Of a stretch of 64,000 nucleotides of DNA, positions 27,006 through 36,369 are shown piece by piece (position 1 is the stretch's first letter; every line of letters starts with the position of its first letter). The stretch lies in assembly GCA_963802415.1 (NCBI GenBank), contig CAWDIH010000001.1:3100001-3164000 (forward strand), in the 5' to 3' direction. Under the pieces are notes generated by a model that ran no database searches, had not been told where the DNA came from, and was given only the letters and a program-made list of their open reading frames with translations. Origin of the DNA: DATAES01 sp963802415 (GTDB taxonomy: Bacteria; Actinomycetota; Acidimicrobiia; Acidimicrobiales; JACDCH01). The position numbers and the translations under genes are program-made.

Positions 27006-27490
27006 TGGAGTACCTCCCGAAACCAACTAGCGGATTTTCGTATTGCCACCGGGCTGACGTTCGTGGACAGGTGCTCCAAGAGGTCGGCGATCGTCTCGCG
27101 TTCGAGCGCTGCCCGCCATGCGCTCTCCGCCCGCTGCATCGCGAGATGGATCCCGCACGGTGCGCGGTATTCGGCGGCCTTGACTCGTGCAGGACCGCGG
27201 CGGCGAATCTCCGTGCACCGGAACGCGGGTCCCGTTCCCTCGACCGCGTCAACGACCTCGAGCAGCGTGACCTCGTGAGCCGGCCGAATCATCCGGTAGC
27301 CGCCCTTGCGCCCCGGCACCGATTCGACGATGCCCGCCTGCGCGAGCGCTTGGAGATGCTTCGCCAGATAGGCCGGCGGCACGCCGTGGAACTCCGCCAG
27401 GCGGGACGCCGGCAACGTGCGACCCGGTGGCACCAGCGTCAACATGGTGCAGCAGTGCAATGCCCACTCGACACCTTCGCCCAGTTGCAC
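27002..27490 (-). CDS. Rrf2-family transcription regulator
   Basis: Winged-helix regulator. Residues 1-70 contain the recognition region RLAEFHGVPPAYLAKHLQAL and the wing GRKGGYRMIRP, both diagnostic. The three-Cys iron-sulphur motif of IscR/NsrR is incomplete (one Cys in FRCTE and one in APCGIH), so a non-cluster or redox-thiol sensor is more likely. The start GTG 27490 is seven bases downstream of a strong promoter, implying a leaderless mRNA. It probably controls itself, the epimerase and the small membrane protein. Confidence 0.88.
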   Translation of the reverse strand: MQLGEGVEWALHCCTMLTLVPPGRTLPASRLAEFHGVPPAYLAKHLQALAQAGIVESVPGRKGGYRMIRPAHEVTLLEVVDAVEGTGPAFRCTEIRRRGPARVKAAEYRAPCGIHLAMQRAESAWRAALERETIADLLEHLSTNVSPVAIRKSASWFREVLQ

Positions 27491-27497
27491 AACCCGG

Positions 27498-27526
27498 ACA
27501 CTAATAATCCGGATATCTAATGTCAA
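27498..27526 (-). promoter_or_regulatory. Sigma-70-type promoter of the rrf2 operon inside the aroE tail
   Basis: TTGACA at 27526-27521 and TAGTGT at 27503-27498 are separated by exactly 17 bases. TTGACA is the perfect -35 consensus. Both boxes lie in the last codons of aroE. Transcription would begin at or next to GTG 27490. A partial inverted repeat around ATCCGGAT in the spacer could be the Rrf2 operator. Confidence 0.75.
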
Positions 27527-28370
27527 CGTTTGTTCGCTGGTCCAGGCCAACCTTTGCCGCTTGCCGCATGGTGTCCACAGGCGGATCGAGCCCGGTCCAC
27601 AGCCGCACGGCGTGCGCGGCTTGATGGACGAGCATCCCGAGACCGTTGGCGACTGCGCAACCGCGCTCGGCCGCGGCAGCCAGCAGCAGCGTGGTCGACG
27701 GGTGGTAGATCAGATCGACGAGCGCGTGACGGGGCCGGAGCAAACCCGGGTCGATCGCCATCCCACCCTCCGTCATGCCGAGAGGGGTCGCGTTCACGAC
27801 GAGGTCTGCCTCGGGCACCGCATCCTCGGCGGCCGCGACGCGGCCGGCAGGGCCTGCGAGCTCCACAGCACGCTCCGCGTTGCTTCGCGTGCGGTTGACC
27901 ACGGCCACGTCCGCTGCACCGGCGCGCGCCAGCGCGAGCACAACGGCCCGCGCCGCCCCCCCGGCACCGAGCACCACGGCTCGACGCCCCACAGGATCGA
28001 AGTTCAGGTCCGACTTCAGCGCGTCGATGAAGCCGGGCCCGTCGGTGTTCTCACCGATCAGATCGTCGCCGTCACGAACGATGCAGTTGACAGCTCCCAA
28101 GGTCGCCGCGTCGGCAGAGCACCGGTCGACGAGCTCAGCGACGCGTTCCTTGTGCGGCATTGTCACCGACAGCCCTCCGAGCTGCAGCGCCCGCATCCCT
28201 TCGACAGCGGCATCGATGTCATCTGGCGCGACCTCGAACGCGAAGTACGACCAGTCGACGCCGAGGGCGTCGAACGCGGCATTGACGATCGCCGGCGACA
28301 GCGAGTGCCTCACCGGCATGCCGACGACTCCGACGACGCGGGTCGTTCCGGAGATGGGCTTCAACGGCAA
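27501..28370 (-). CDS. aroE: Shikimate dehydrogenase
   Basis: Reduces 3-dehydroshikimate to shikimate with NADPH. The 289-residue protein has the substrate motif RHSLSPAIVN, SVTMPHK with the catalytic Lys, GENTDGPGF, the Rossmann loop GAGGAARAV and NATPLGM. Complete. It lies downstream of mltG and ruvX, the common actinobacterial arrangement, and apart from the main aro cluster. Confidence 0.96.
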   Translation of the reverse strand: MPLKPISGTTRVVGVVGMPVRHSLSPAIVNAAFDALGVDWSYFAFEVAPDDIDAAVEGMRALQLGGLSVTMPHKERVAELVDRCSADAATLGAVNCIVRDGDDLIGENTDGPGFIDALKSDLNFDPVGRRAVVLGAGGAARAVVLALARAGAADVAVVNRTRSNAERAVELAGPAGRVAAAEDAVPEADLVVNATPLGMTEGGMAIDPGLLRPRHALVDLIYHPSTTLLLAAAAERGCAVANGLGMLVHQAAHAVRLWTGLDPPVDTMRQAAKVGLDQRTNVDIRYPDY

Positions 28371-28392
28371 GCGTGCGAGTGAAGGCGGATCA

Positions 28393-29507
28393 TCAGTCGC
28401 ACCCGAGTCCAGCGGCCTTGCAGCGCCCCTTTGCGGCCTCGAACTCAGCAGCGCTCGCGGTGAACAAGTGGTGTCCGGGAGGCAGGTCCGGATCGAGCAC
28501 GTAGTAGAGCTCGTCGCCCGGATCGGGGTTCAGCGCCGCCTCGAGCGACGCCCTGCTCACGTTGGCGATCGGAGTCGGCGGGAGGCCCGTGTTCGTGCGC
28601 GTGTTGTACGGCGAGGTCGACGCGAGGTCGCTTTCGTGCAACACACACGGCCCTTCGTCCTTCAAGTAGCACAGCGTCGCGTCGACGCCGAGCGGCGTCC
28701 CTTGCGCGAGCCGGTTGTAGATGACCCCGCGATCTTCGGCCGGTCCTCGTCGACTTTCGCCTCTTCCTCGACCAGCGACGCGACGATCAGCGTCTCGTAC
28801 GGCGAGCGGCCCACCTTGGCCTGCGCATCCTGCAGGCCGACCGCGGCCGCCACCTTCTCGAACTGCGCCACCATGGTCTGCACGACCGCGCGCTCGTCCG
28901 CGCCTTGCCCGATGTCATACGTGTCCGGGAACAAGAACCCTTCGATGCCCTGACCCTGCGGCTGGAAGATCGATCTGATCTGCCCGTCCGTCAACGCCTG
29001 GTTGATCTTGTCGACAGACAGCGTCGGGATGTCCTTCACGATCTGCGCTGGAACTTGGCGCAGGTTGAGGCCAGGCGGAACGGTGAACCTCTTCGTCGGC
29101 GGCGGGAGCGGCCCGGCTTCGAGCGTGTGGATCACGTCGTCGGCCTGCTCGGGTTGCGGGAACCGATAGCTCCCGGCCTTGAACGGTCCCGCTCCCTTCC
29201 AACGCACGTAGAGCTCGAAGAGGAAAGCGTTGTTGATCACGCCCCTCTTCTCGAGCAAGTCGGCGATCGAGTTCGTGGACGAGCCAGTGGGCACGTCGAG
29301 CACGATCTCGTTCGAACTGGTACCGCTCGGGAAGAGCTGGCGGTGCGCCCACAAACCGACGATGGTCGCGAGCAACACGAACACGACCAGAATGCTGACG
29401 AGGAGGATCCCGATCTTTCGCCGTCGCGAGAGCTCGGGGCGGAGCTCTTCGTACTCGACGTCGTCTTCGATCCCGACGACGTCGTCGTCGCCGCGCACTT
29501 CCGTCAC
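28393..29507 (-). CDS. mltG: Endolytic murein transglycosylase MltG (frameshifted)
   Basis: Inner-membrane lytic transglycosylase that sets glycan strand length in peptidoglycan. A charged cytoplasmic stretch is followed by one membrane helix (about 28-50), a LysM-like region (VPTGSSTNSIADLLEKRGVI) and the YceG catalytic domain: EGFLFPDTYDI, the catalytic Glu in SLVEEEA and NTRTNTGLPPTPIANVS. A base is missing in a G run near 28735; repaired length 371 residues. GTG 29507 overlaps the ruvX stop (GTGA). Confidence 0.93.
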
Positions 29508-29938
29508 TCGCCGCTGGCTCCGGAACGCCGTCGGTCCAGCCACGACTGCAACAGGATCGCGGCAGCGGCGCGGTCCACGACCGCGGTGCGGCTCTTGCCT
29601 CGTACGCCCTGCTGCCTTAGCTGTTGGTCGGCCGTGACGGTGGTGAAGCGCTCGTCGATCGTCTCGACCGGCACTGTGAGCGCCACCTCGAGCTCTGCGA
29701 TCTCGTCTCGGACCGCGCGCGCCGCAGGCCCTTCGGAACCGTCGAGCGACAGCGGCAGGCCCACCACGACGGTGCCAGCGTCCCATTCGACGACGAGGCC
29801 GGCCACGGCCCGATGGTCTAGCTCCCGGCCCGCCCTCGAACGATTGATGGTGTCGATCGGCGTGGCGACCCGTCCTTCCTCGTCGCTGATGGCGACACCG
29901 ATGCGCTTCGACCCCAGATCGAGCCCCAGGGCCCTCAT
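29504..29938 (-). CDS. ruvX: Holliday-junction-resolvase-fold protein YqgF/RuvX
   Basis: RNase H-fold nuclease implicated in 16S rRNA 5'-end maturation. The 144-residue protein begins MRALGLDLGSKRIGVAISD, with the first catalytic Asp, VVGLPLSLDGSEG, the Glu in ETIDERFTT, and DRAAAAILLQSWLD with the last Asp. It overlaps alaS by ATGA, the usual partner gene. Confidence 0.95.
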   Translation of the reverse strand: MRALGLDLGSKRIGVAISDEEGRVATPIDTINRSRAGRELDHRAVAGLVVEWDAGTVVVGLPLSLDGSEGPAARAVRDEIAELEVALTVPVETIDERFTTVTADQQLRQQGVRGKSRTAVVDRAAAAILLQSWLDRRRSGASGE

Positions 29939-32559
29939 TCTCTTTCGGGGGCTGCGCCCCCTGATGAAGTCTTGAGACCGGCTGCGGCGCGTGCCTTGTC
30001 GAGCGCGGCGTCGAGCCCGCCCGGGTCCTTGCCGCCCGCCACCGCCAGACGCGAATCCCTGCCGCCGCCGCCTTTGATGGCCTTCGCCGCGTCGGCGATC
30101 AACGCGGCTGCGTCGAGGCCGCTGTCGTCGGTCACCGCGCTGACGAGTGCCGCTCCTCCCCCGTCGGGGGCCGACCCGAGCACCACAGCCCGGATACCGC
30201 CGACGTCACGGACGGCAACCGCCAGGTCGCGAAGCCCTTCACGGTCGATGTCGTCGACTTTGGCGACCACGATCCCGTTCACTGCGGTCCCGGCGAGCTC
30301 GGCCGACCGGTCGGTGGCGGCCAGACGGCGCAAGGTCTTGACCTCGTCGCGCAAACCCTTGATCTCGTCGAGCCGTTTGCGGACACCCTCGACGAGGTCT
30401 TCACGCGGGACGTTGAGCAACTGCGCGACCGAGTCGAGCAAGTGCTCCTCGGTGCGGAGCCGTTCGATCGGACCGGTGCCCGTGACCGCCTCGATGCGAC
30501 GGAGGTTCGATCCGATCGACTCCTCCCGCACGATCTTGATCGGTCCGATGTCGCCGAGAGCGCGCACGTGCGTCCCGCCACACAGTTCGATCGAGTGCCG
30601 GCCCGCTTCGAGGACGCGCACGACGTCGCCGTACTTGTCGCCGAAGAAGGCGATCGCGCCGAGTTGTTCGGCGTTGGTCTTCGTCGTCTCGTAGTGGTGC
30701 ACCGGGTCATTGGCGAGGATCTCGTTGTTGGCGAGGTCTTCGATCGCCTGGATCTGTTCGGGCGTGACCGATTGGTAGTGACTGAAGTCGAAACGCAACC
30801 GGTCCGGGGCCACGAGGGAGCCCTGCTGTTTCACGTGGTCGCCCAGCACCTGTCGCAACGCCCAGTGCAGGATGTGCGTGCCGGTGTGGTTGCGCCGGAT
30901 CGCGTCGCGTCGTGCCACGTCGATCGCCGCGGTCGCCTCCTGGCCCGCGCTGATCTCGCCCTCGACGATGCGAGCGACGTGGCGGTGAAGACCCGGTAGC
31001 GCGTAGTTGGTGTCGAGCACCTCGGCCACACCCGTGTCCGTCGTGATCGTGCCGGTGTCGCCGACCTGGCCACCGGCCTCGGCGTAGAACGGCGTGCGGT
31101 CGAGGACGATGGCGACCTCGCCATCACGCCCGGGCACGACCGCGATCACGATCGCCTTGGTCTCGAACTCCTCCCGGCCCACGAAGTCAGTGGGGCCGAA
31201 CCTGTCGAGGACGGACTGGAAGTCGCTCAGGTCGGCATACAGGGCTTCCTTGCTCGTCCTGCCGCCGCTGATCTCCTGCGCGCGCCGCAGGGCGACTTCG
31301 TAACCGTCGATGTCGACCTCGATGCCACGCTCAGCCGTGATCTCCTGCGTGACCTCGAGCGGGAACCCGTACGTCTCGTAGAGGTCGAATGCCACGTCGC
31401 CGGCGAGGGTGACGCCGTCGGGGAGGAACGCGAGCTTGTTCTCGAGAAGGGTCGATCCGCGCTCGAGAGTTCGCCGGAATGCCGTCTCCTCCCGAGCGAT
31501 GGTCTCTGCGACGAAGTCCCGGTTGGCACGAAGGTCTGGATACGCGTCCTCCATCAGCTCGATGCAACGGTCGACGAGCGGTGCCGTCATGTCGTTCGGG
31601 GCATCGAGCAGGTAGCCGTAGCGGACGGCGCGGCGGATGATGCGACGCAGCACGTAGCCGCGGTCCTCGTTCGACGGGATCACGCCGTCGTTGACGAGGA
31701 ACGTCATCGTGCGCGTGTGGTCGGCGATCACCTTCAAGCCGATGTCGGCACGGTCGTCGCGCCCCAACGTCTTGCCCGTGATCGACTGCGCGGTGTCGAC
31801 GAGGGCTGCGAGGATGTCGGTCTCGAACACGGAATAGGCGCCGTTCACGGCGGCAAGGTTGCGCTCGAGGCCGGCACCCGTGTCGACGTTGCGCCGTGGC
31901 AGGTCGTCGAGGCCGCCGTCGGGTCGGCGGAAGTACTGCGTGAAGACGAGGTTCCACATCTCGACGTACCGTTCCTCGGCGGCCGGGTCGGCGGGGCCTG
32001 TGTCAGGCCCGTGCTCCGGCCCGTAGTCCCAGAAGATCTCTGAGCTCGGCCCGCACGGACCGACGTCGCCCATCTCCCAGAAGTTGTCCTTGTCGAGGCG
32101 CTGGATGCGCGACCGGGGGAACCCGACGTCGTCGGCCCAGATCTCTTCGGCCTCGTCGTCACTCACGTGCACGGTCACCCACAGCCGGTCGCCGTCGAGC
32201 CGAATCACCTCGGTGAAGAACTCCCACGCCCATCGAATCGTGTCGCGCTTGAAGTAGTCGCCGAAGCTCCAGTTGCCGAGCATCTCGAAGAAGCTGAGAT
32301 GGCGGGGAGTCCGTCCGATGGCGTCGAGGTCGTTGTGCTTGCCTCCGGCCCGCACGCATTTCTGCACATCCACCACGCGCGGCGGGTCGTACGGCACCGA
32401 CTCCTCGCCGAGGAAGTACGGGACGAACTGCATCATCCCCGAGTTCGTGAACATCGGCGCCGTCGGGTGATGCGGGATCAGGCTCGCAGAGGGCACGACG
32501 GTGTGCTGGCGCGCGACGAAGAAGTCGAGGAAAGCGCGGCGCAGCTCGTGGCTCTGCAT
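29935..32559 (-). CDS. alaS: Alanyl-tRNA synthetase
   Basis: Charges tRNA-Ala and edits mischarged Ser/Gly. The 874-residue chain is uninterrupted: class II catalytic core with PTAPMFTNSGMMQFVPYF and KCVRAGGKHNDLD, the editing domain with HTGTHILHWAL and CGGTHVRALGDIG zinc ligands, and the C-Ala domain ending DSRLAVAGGKDPGGLD. ATG 32559 is chosen; the frame is open upstream only as a shadow. Confidence 0.98.
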   Translation of the reverse strand: MQSHELRRAFLDFFVARQHTVVPSASLIPHHPTAPMFTNSGMMQFVPYFLGEESVPYDPPRVVDVQKCVRAGGKHNDLDAIGRTPRHLSFFEMLGNWSFGDYFKRDTIRWAWEFFTEVIRLDGDRLWVTVHVSDDEAEEIWADDVGFPRSRIQRLDKDNFWEMGDVGPCGPSSEIFWDYGPEHGPDTGPADPAAEERYVEMWNLVFTQYFRRPDGGLDDLPRRNVDTGAGLERNLAAVNGAYSVFETDILAALVDTAQSITGKTLGRDDRADIGLKVIADHTRTMTFLVNDGVIPSNEDRGYVLRRIIRRAVRYGYLLDAPNDMTAPLVDRCIELMEDAYPDLRANRDFVAETIAREETAFRRTLERGSTLLENKLAFLPDGVTLAGDVAFDLYETYGFPLEVTQEITAERGIEVDIDGYEVALRRAQEISGGRTSKEALYADLSDFQSVLDRFGPTDFVGREEFETKAIVIAVVPGRDGEVAIVLDRTPFYAEAGGQVGDTGTITTDTGVAEVLDTNYALPGLHRHVARIVEGEISAGQEATAAIDVARRDAIRRNHTGTHILHWALRQVLGDHVKQQGSLVAPDRLRFDFSHYQSVTPEQIQAIEDLANNEILANDPVHHYETTKTNAEQLGAIAFFGDKYGDVVRVLEAGRHSIELCGGTHVRALGDIGPIKIVREESIGSNLRRIEAVTGTGPIERLRTEEHLLDSVAQLLNVPREDLVEGVRKRLDEIKGLRDEVKTLRRLAATDRSAELAGTAVNGIVVAKVDDIDREGLRDLAVAVRDVGGIRAVVLGSAPDGGGAALVSAVTDDSGLDAAALIADAAKAIKGGGGRDSRLAVAGGKDPGGLDAALDKARAAAGLKTSSGGAAPERE

Positions 32560-32569
32560 CAGGTCAACG

Positions 32570-32812
32570 CTACCGGTGGGCCGACGCGAGCTCGGCTCGG
32601 ATCTCGCCCTCCCGCTCCCGCATCGCGTCCCTGCCGTCGGCGACCGCAGCGCGCAGATCCTCGCCCAGGCTGCGCAGGGCGCTGGCCAGTTCGCTCGACA
32701 GACGTTCGGGTGTGTACCTCGCGATCGCATCGCGCAGATAGCGGGTGAGCCAGAACGACATCCCGAATCCGAAGCCGACGCCGACGGCGAGCCAGAACAG
32801 TCGCTTGAACAC
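32570..32812 (-). CDS. Small membrane protein upstream of alaS
   Basis: An 80-residue protein with one N-terminal membrane helix (LFWLAVGVGFGFGMSFWL, about 5-22) and a charged amphipathic C-terminal helix with coiled-coil character (ELASALRSLGEDLRAAV). Small proteins of this kind are regularly found just before alaS in actinobacteria; no function is known. It is part of a row rarA-DUF948-this-alaS. Confidence 0.75.
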   Translation of the reverse strand: MFKRLFWLAVGVGFGFGMSFWLTRYLRDAIARYTPERLSSELASALRSLGEDLRAAVADGRDAMREREGEIRAELASAHR

Positions 32813-32829
32813 TCGTCAGTCCCGTCGCC

Positions 32830-33195
32830 TTACTCGTGGAGACGCCGGCGCCGGAACCGACGGGCGGCGCGGCCGGTTCCGGACGCGAAGGCGAGCGTCT
32901 TGATGACCGGATTGGAGAACGCAAGGTACGCGAGCCTCGACGCCGAATCGAGGGTCGTGGAGATCGACTCGGCCGTGCCGAGCAACGTGTCGACCCGCTC
33001 GAGGTCCGCATTCGCTTGACCGACGGTGGTGCGCATCTCGACCACGACCGGCAGCGTCTCCCGCCGAACCTCTTCGATCGATTCGCGCAGCACGGTCAAC
33101 GTCCGAGTCAGCTGCACGATCGCGTAGACGAGCACCAGGATGGCCATGCCGCTGGCGACCGCCACGATCACCGCGGCGGTGTCACTGGTGTCCAT
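32830..33195 (-). CDS. DUF948-type membrane-anchored coiled-coil protein
   Basis: A 121-residue protein with an N-terminal membrane helix (VIVAVASGMAILVLVYAIV) followed by a heptad-rich helix (LTRTLTVLRESIEEVRRETL), the pattern of DUF948 proteins. The C-terminus is strongly basic (RRFRRRRLHE). Its start lies within the last 14 bases of rarA. Position between rarA and alaS is typical of the family in actinobacteria. Confidence 0.8.
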   Translation of the reverse strand: MDTSDTAAVIVAVASGMAILVLVYAIVQLTRTLTVLRESIEEVRRETLPVVVEMRTTVGQANADLERVDTLLGTAESISTTLDSASRLAYLAFSNPVIKTLAFASGTGRAARRFRRRRLHE

Positions 33196-34529
33196 CGTCG
33201 TCCCTCCCGGTGCGGTCTTCGGTGCGGACCTGGTTGCGAAGGCGTGCCATGCGCTCGGCGATCTCCTGTTCGAAGCCGTGGGGTGATGGCGTGTAGTACG
33301 TACGCCCTGCAGCCGCTGGGGGGCGGTATTCCTGCTCGATCCAGCCTCGGGGGTCGTCGTGAGGATAGTGGTAACCAACCCCGTGGCCGAGCTTGGCCGC
33401 GCTGCGGTATCCGGTGCCGCGGAGATGAGGCGGGACCTCACCCGCAGCGCCTCCCGTGACGTCCTCGCGGGCGTGCCAGATGGCGACAGCCGTCCGATTC
33501 GACTTGGGCGCCGTCGCGAGGTGGACCACGGCCTGGGCCAGGTTGAGCTGGGCTTCCGGCAGCCCGACGAACTCGAGCGCGCGCGCGGCAGCGTCCGCCA
33601 CGACGAGGGCCATCGGGTCGGCCATGCCGACGTCCTCGGAGGCCAGGATCACGAGGCGTCGCGCGATGAACCGGGCGTCCTCACCTGCTTCGAGCATGCG
33701 TGCGAGCCAGTACAGCCCTGCGTCGACGTCGGACCCTCGGATGCTCTTGATGAACGCGCTGATCACGTCGTAGTGCTCGTCCTCGCCGTAGCGAAGGGCT
33801 TTGGTGCCGATGGCGGACTCGGCGTCGGCCAGCGTGACGTTGATCTCACCGCCACGCGCGCGCACGAGTGCGACCGCCACCTCGACCGTGGTCAGTGCCT
33901 GGCGACCATCGCCCTGGGTCATCACGGCGAGATGGGCGAGAGCGTCTTCGTCGATCGTCGCGCCCTCGGCCGCGAGACCGCGTTGCACGAGCTCGGTCGT
34001 GGCTGCTTCATCCAACGGCTCGAGCCGGAAGAGCGTGGACCGTGACATGAGCGGTGGGTTGACCTCGAAGTACGGGTTCTCGGTCGTGGCGCCGATGAGG
34101 ACGATGAGGCCGCTCTCGACCGACGGCAGCAGTGCGTCCTGCTGCGCCTTGTTGAAGCGGTGGACCTCGTCGAGGAACAGGATCGTGCCCGCGCCACGCT
34201 CACCGAGCCGGCGCTGCGCCCGTTCGAGCACCTCTCGGACGTCTTTCACGCCGGCGCTCACGGCCGACAGCTGCTCGAACTCCTTCGCGGGTCGCGCCGG
34301 CGATGAGGCGCGCGATCGTGGTCTTCCCCGTCCCGGGCGGACCCCACAGGATCACAGACGACAGGCGATCGGTCTCGATGAGGGCGCGCAGCGGGGCTCC
34401 GGGCGCGAGGAGGTGTGGTTGGCCGACGATGTCGTCGAGACGCCTCGGGCGAAGGCGGTCGGCCAGAGGCGCGCGAGCGGCGAGGCGCTCGGCCGCGGCC
34501 GCGTGGAACAAGTCGTCACCCTTGGCCAC
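33182..34529 (-). CDS. rarA: Replication-associated recombination ATPase RarA/MgsA (frameshifted)
   Basis: AAA+ clamp-loader-like ATPase acting at stalled replication forks. The N-terminal frame reads PLADRLRPRRLDDIVGQPHL and Walker A WGPPGTGKTT. An extra base near 34290 shifts to the frame with FEQLSAVSAGVKDVREVLE, Walker B ILFLDEVHRFNKAQQD, ATTENPYFEVNPPLMSRS, and the tetramerisation domain. Repaired length 448 residues. The start is GTG 34529. The stretch 34530-34646 before it has no feature except the aspS out-of-frame tail. Confidence 0.93.
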
Positions 34530-34646
34530 CAGCGGAGGTTACGCGGGGCGGCTGGGTCACGCCGTGGGGCTCGCACGTGCAATGGCGTGTCGTTTTGACA
34601 CGCAGACGCACGTGCGACGCCAGCCGCGACCGACTGAGTGGCGGCG

Positions 34647-36367
34647 TCAGTCCTTGGGGGGAGAACGCGCAGGCCGAGTTCGATGAGCTGGCGTTGGTCG
34701 ACCGGTGTGGGCGCGCCGGTCATGGGATCGAGGCCCGACTGTGTCTTTGGGAAGGCGATGATCTCGCGGATGTTCTCCTCACCGGCGAGGACGGCGACCA
34801 GCCGTTCCATGCCGAAGGCGAAGCCGCCGTGAGGTGGCGCGCCGTAACGGAACGGGGTCAGGAAGAACCCGAACCGCCGTTTGGCGTCGTCCTCCTCGAT
34901 CCCGAGCAGGTTGAACACCCGCTGCTGCAGCTCGGGATCGTGTATCCGGATGCTTCCCGAACCCAGCTCCCATCCGTTGAGCACGAGGTCGTACGCCTGG
35001 CTACGTACCGACATCGGATCGATCTCCAGCTGGTCGATGTCTTCCGGATGCGGATGGGTGAACGCGTGGTGCGCCGGCTTCGGGCGTCCGTCGTCGGACA
35101 CGCCGACGAACATCGGGAAGTCCACGATCCAGACGTACTCGTACGGCCTCTCGTACACGGGCGGACGACCGAGATCGTTGCGGAGCTGGCCGAGCACCTC
35201 ACACGCGCTCATCCACTCGTCGGCGACGAGCAGCAGGACGTCGCCAGCTGTCGCGCCCATCGTGTCGACGAGCGCGCGCTGTTCGTCGTCGCCGAGGAAC
35301 TTCGTCAGCGGTGACTCGAGCTCGCCATCGTCGGCCACCTTGAACCACGCCAGTCCCTTGGCGCCCATCTGCTTGGCGCGGTCGGTCAGGCCGTCGAGCT
35401 TGTTCCGGGTCAGGTCCTCAGCGGCACCCTGCACCCGGATGCCTTTGACCGTCGGCGCCTGGAAGACGCGAGCCTCGGTCTTCTCGAACACCTCACCGAG
35501 ATCGATGAGCTCCATGCCGAACCGCAGGTCAGGCTTGTCGACCCCGAATCGGTTCATCGACTCGTGCCATGTCATGCGCCGGATCGTTGGCGGACGTTCG
35601 CCGGTGACGGCCTCCGCCGCATCGAGCACGGCCTCGCTGATGAACTCGAGCACGTCTTCCTGCTCGACGAAGCTCGCCTCCGCGTCGAGTTGCATGAACT
35701 CGTACTGGCGGTCGGCGCGGAGGTCTTCGTCGCGCAAGCACCGTGCGATCTGGTAGTAGCGCTCGAGTCCGCCCAGCATGAGCAGCTGTTTGAACAGCTG
35801 CGGGCTCTGCGGCAGCGCGTAGAACGACCCAGGACTTTGACGGGAGGGGACGAGGAACTCGCGAGCGCCTTCGGGGGTCGACGCCATCAGCATCGGCGTC
35901 TCGACCTCGATGAAACCTTGTCGTTCCATCGCTTTGCGCACGGCCGAGTTCACGGTCGCGTGGATCGCGAGGTTGCGCTGCATGCGATCACGGCGCAGAT
36001 CGAGATAGCGGTACTTCAACCGCACGACCTCGTCGATCTCCGTGCGGTCGTCGAGAGGGAAGGGTGGCGGGTAGGCCACGTTCAGGATCTCGACCACGCA
36101 GTCGCCCACTTCGACTTCTCCAGTTGCGAGTTGCGCGTTGATCGTTCCGGCGGGTCTGGCGCGCACAGTGCCGGTGATGCGCACGACGTACTCGGCCCGG
36201 AGGTCGTGCGCGCCGTCGACGACGCATTGGATCAATCCTGTTCGGTCACGGAGATCGATGAACGCGAGATGCTCACCGTGCTCGCGCCGGCGCGCGACCC
36301 AACCACACACGGACACTTCGAGACCGACATGCTCGGGGCGCAGCTCACCGCACCAATGGCTGCGCAT
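34647..36367 (-). CDS. aspS: Aspartyl-tRNA synthetase (3'-end frameshift)
   Basis: Charges tRNA-Asp. Bacterial-type enzyme: N-terminal OB-fold (VCGWVARRREHGEHLAFIDL), class II core with SPGSFYALPQSPQLFKQLLM, the bacterial GAD insertion, and motif 3 GFAFGMERLVAVLAG. The natural end should be LRVLPPKD followed by TGA at 34649-34647. As sequenced, a C is missing from a run near 34656-34661, so the frame runs on to 34352 across the rarA start, adding a false tail of about 98 residues. Start ATG 36367; a GTG at 36373 overlapping the hisS stop (GTGA) is an alternative. Confidence 0.93.
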
Positions 36368-36369
36368 GC

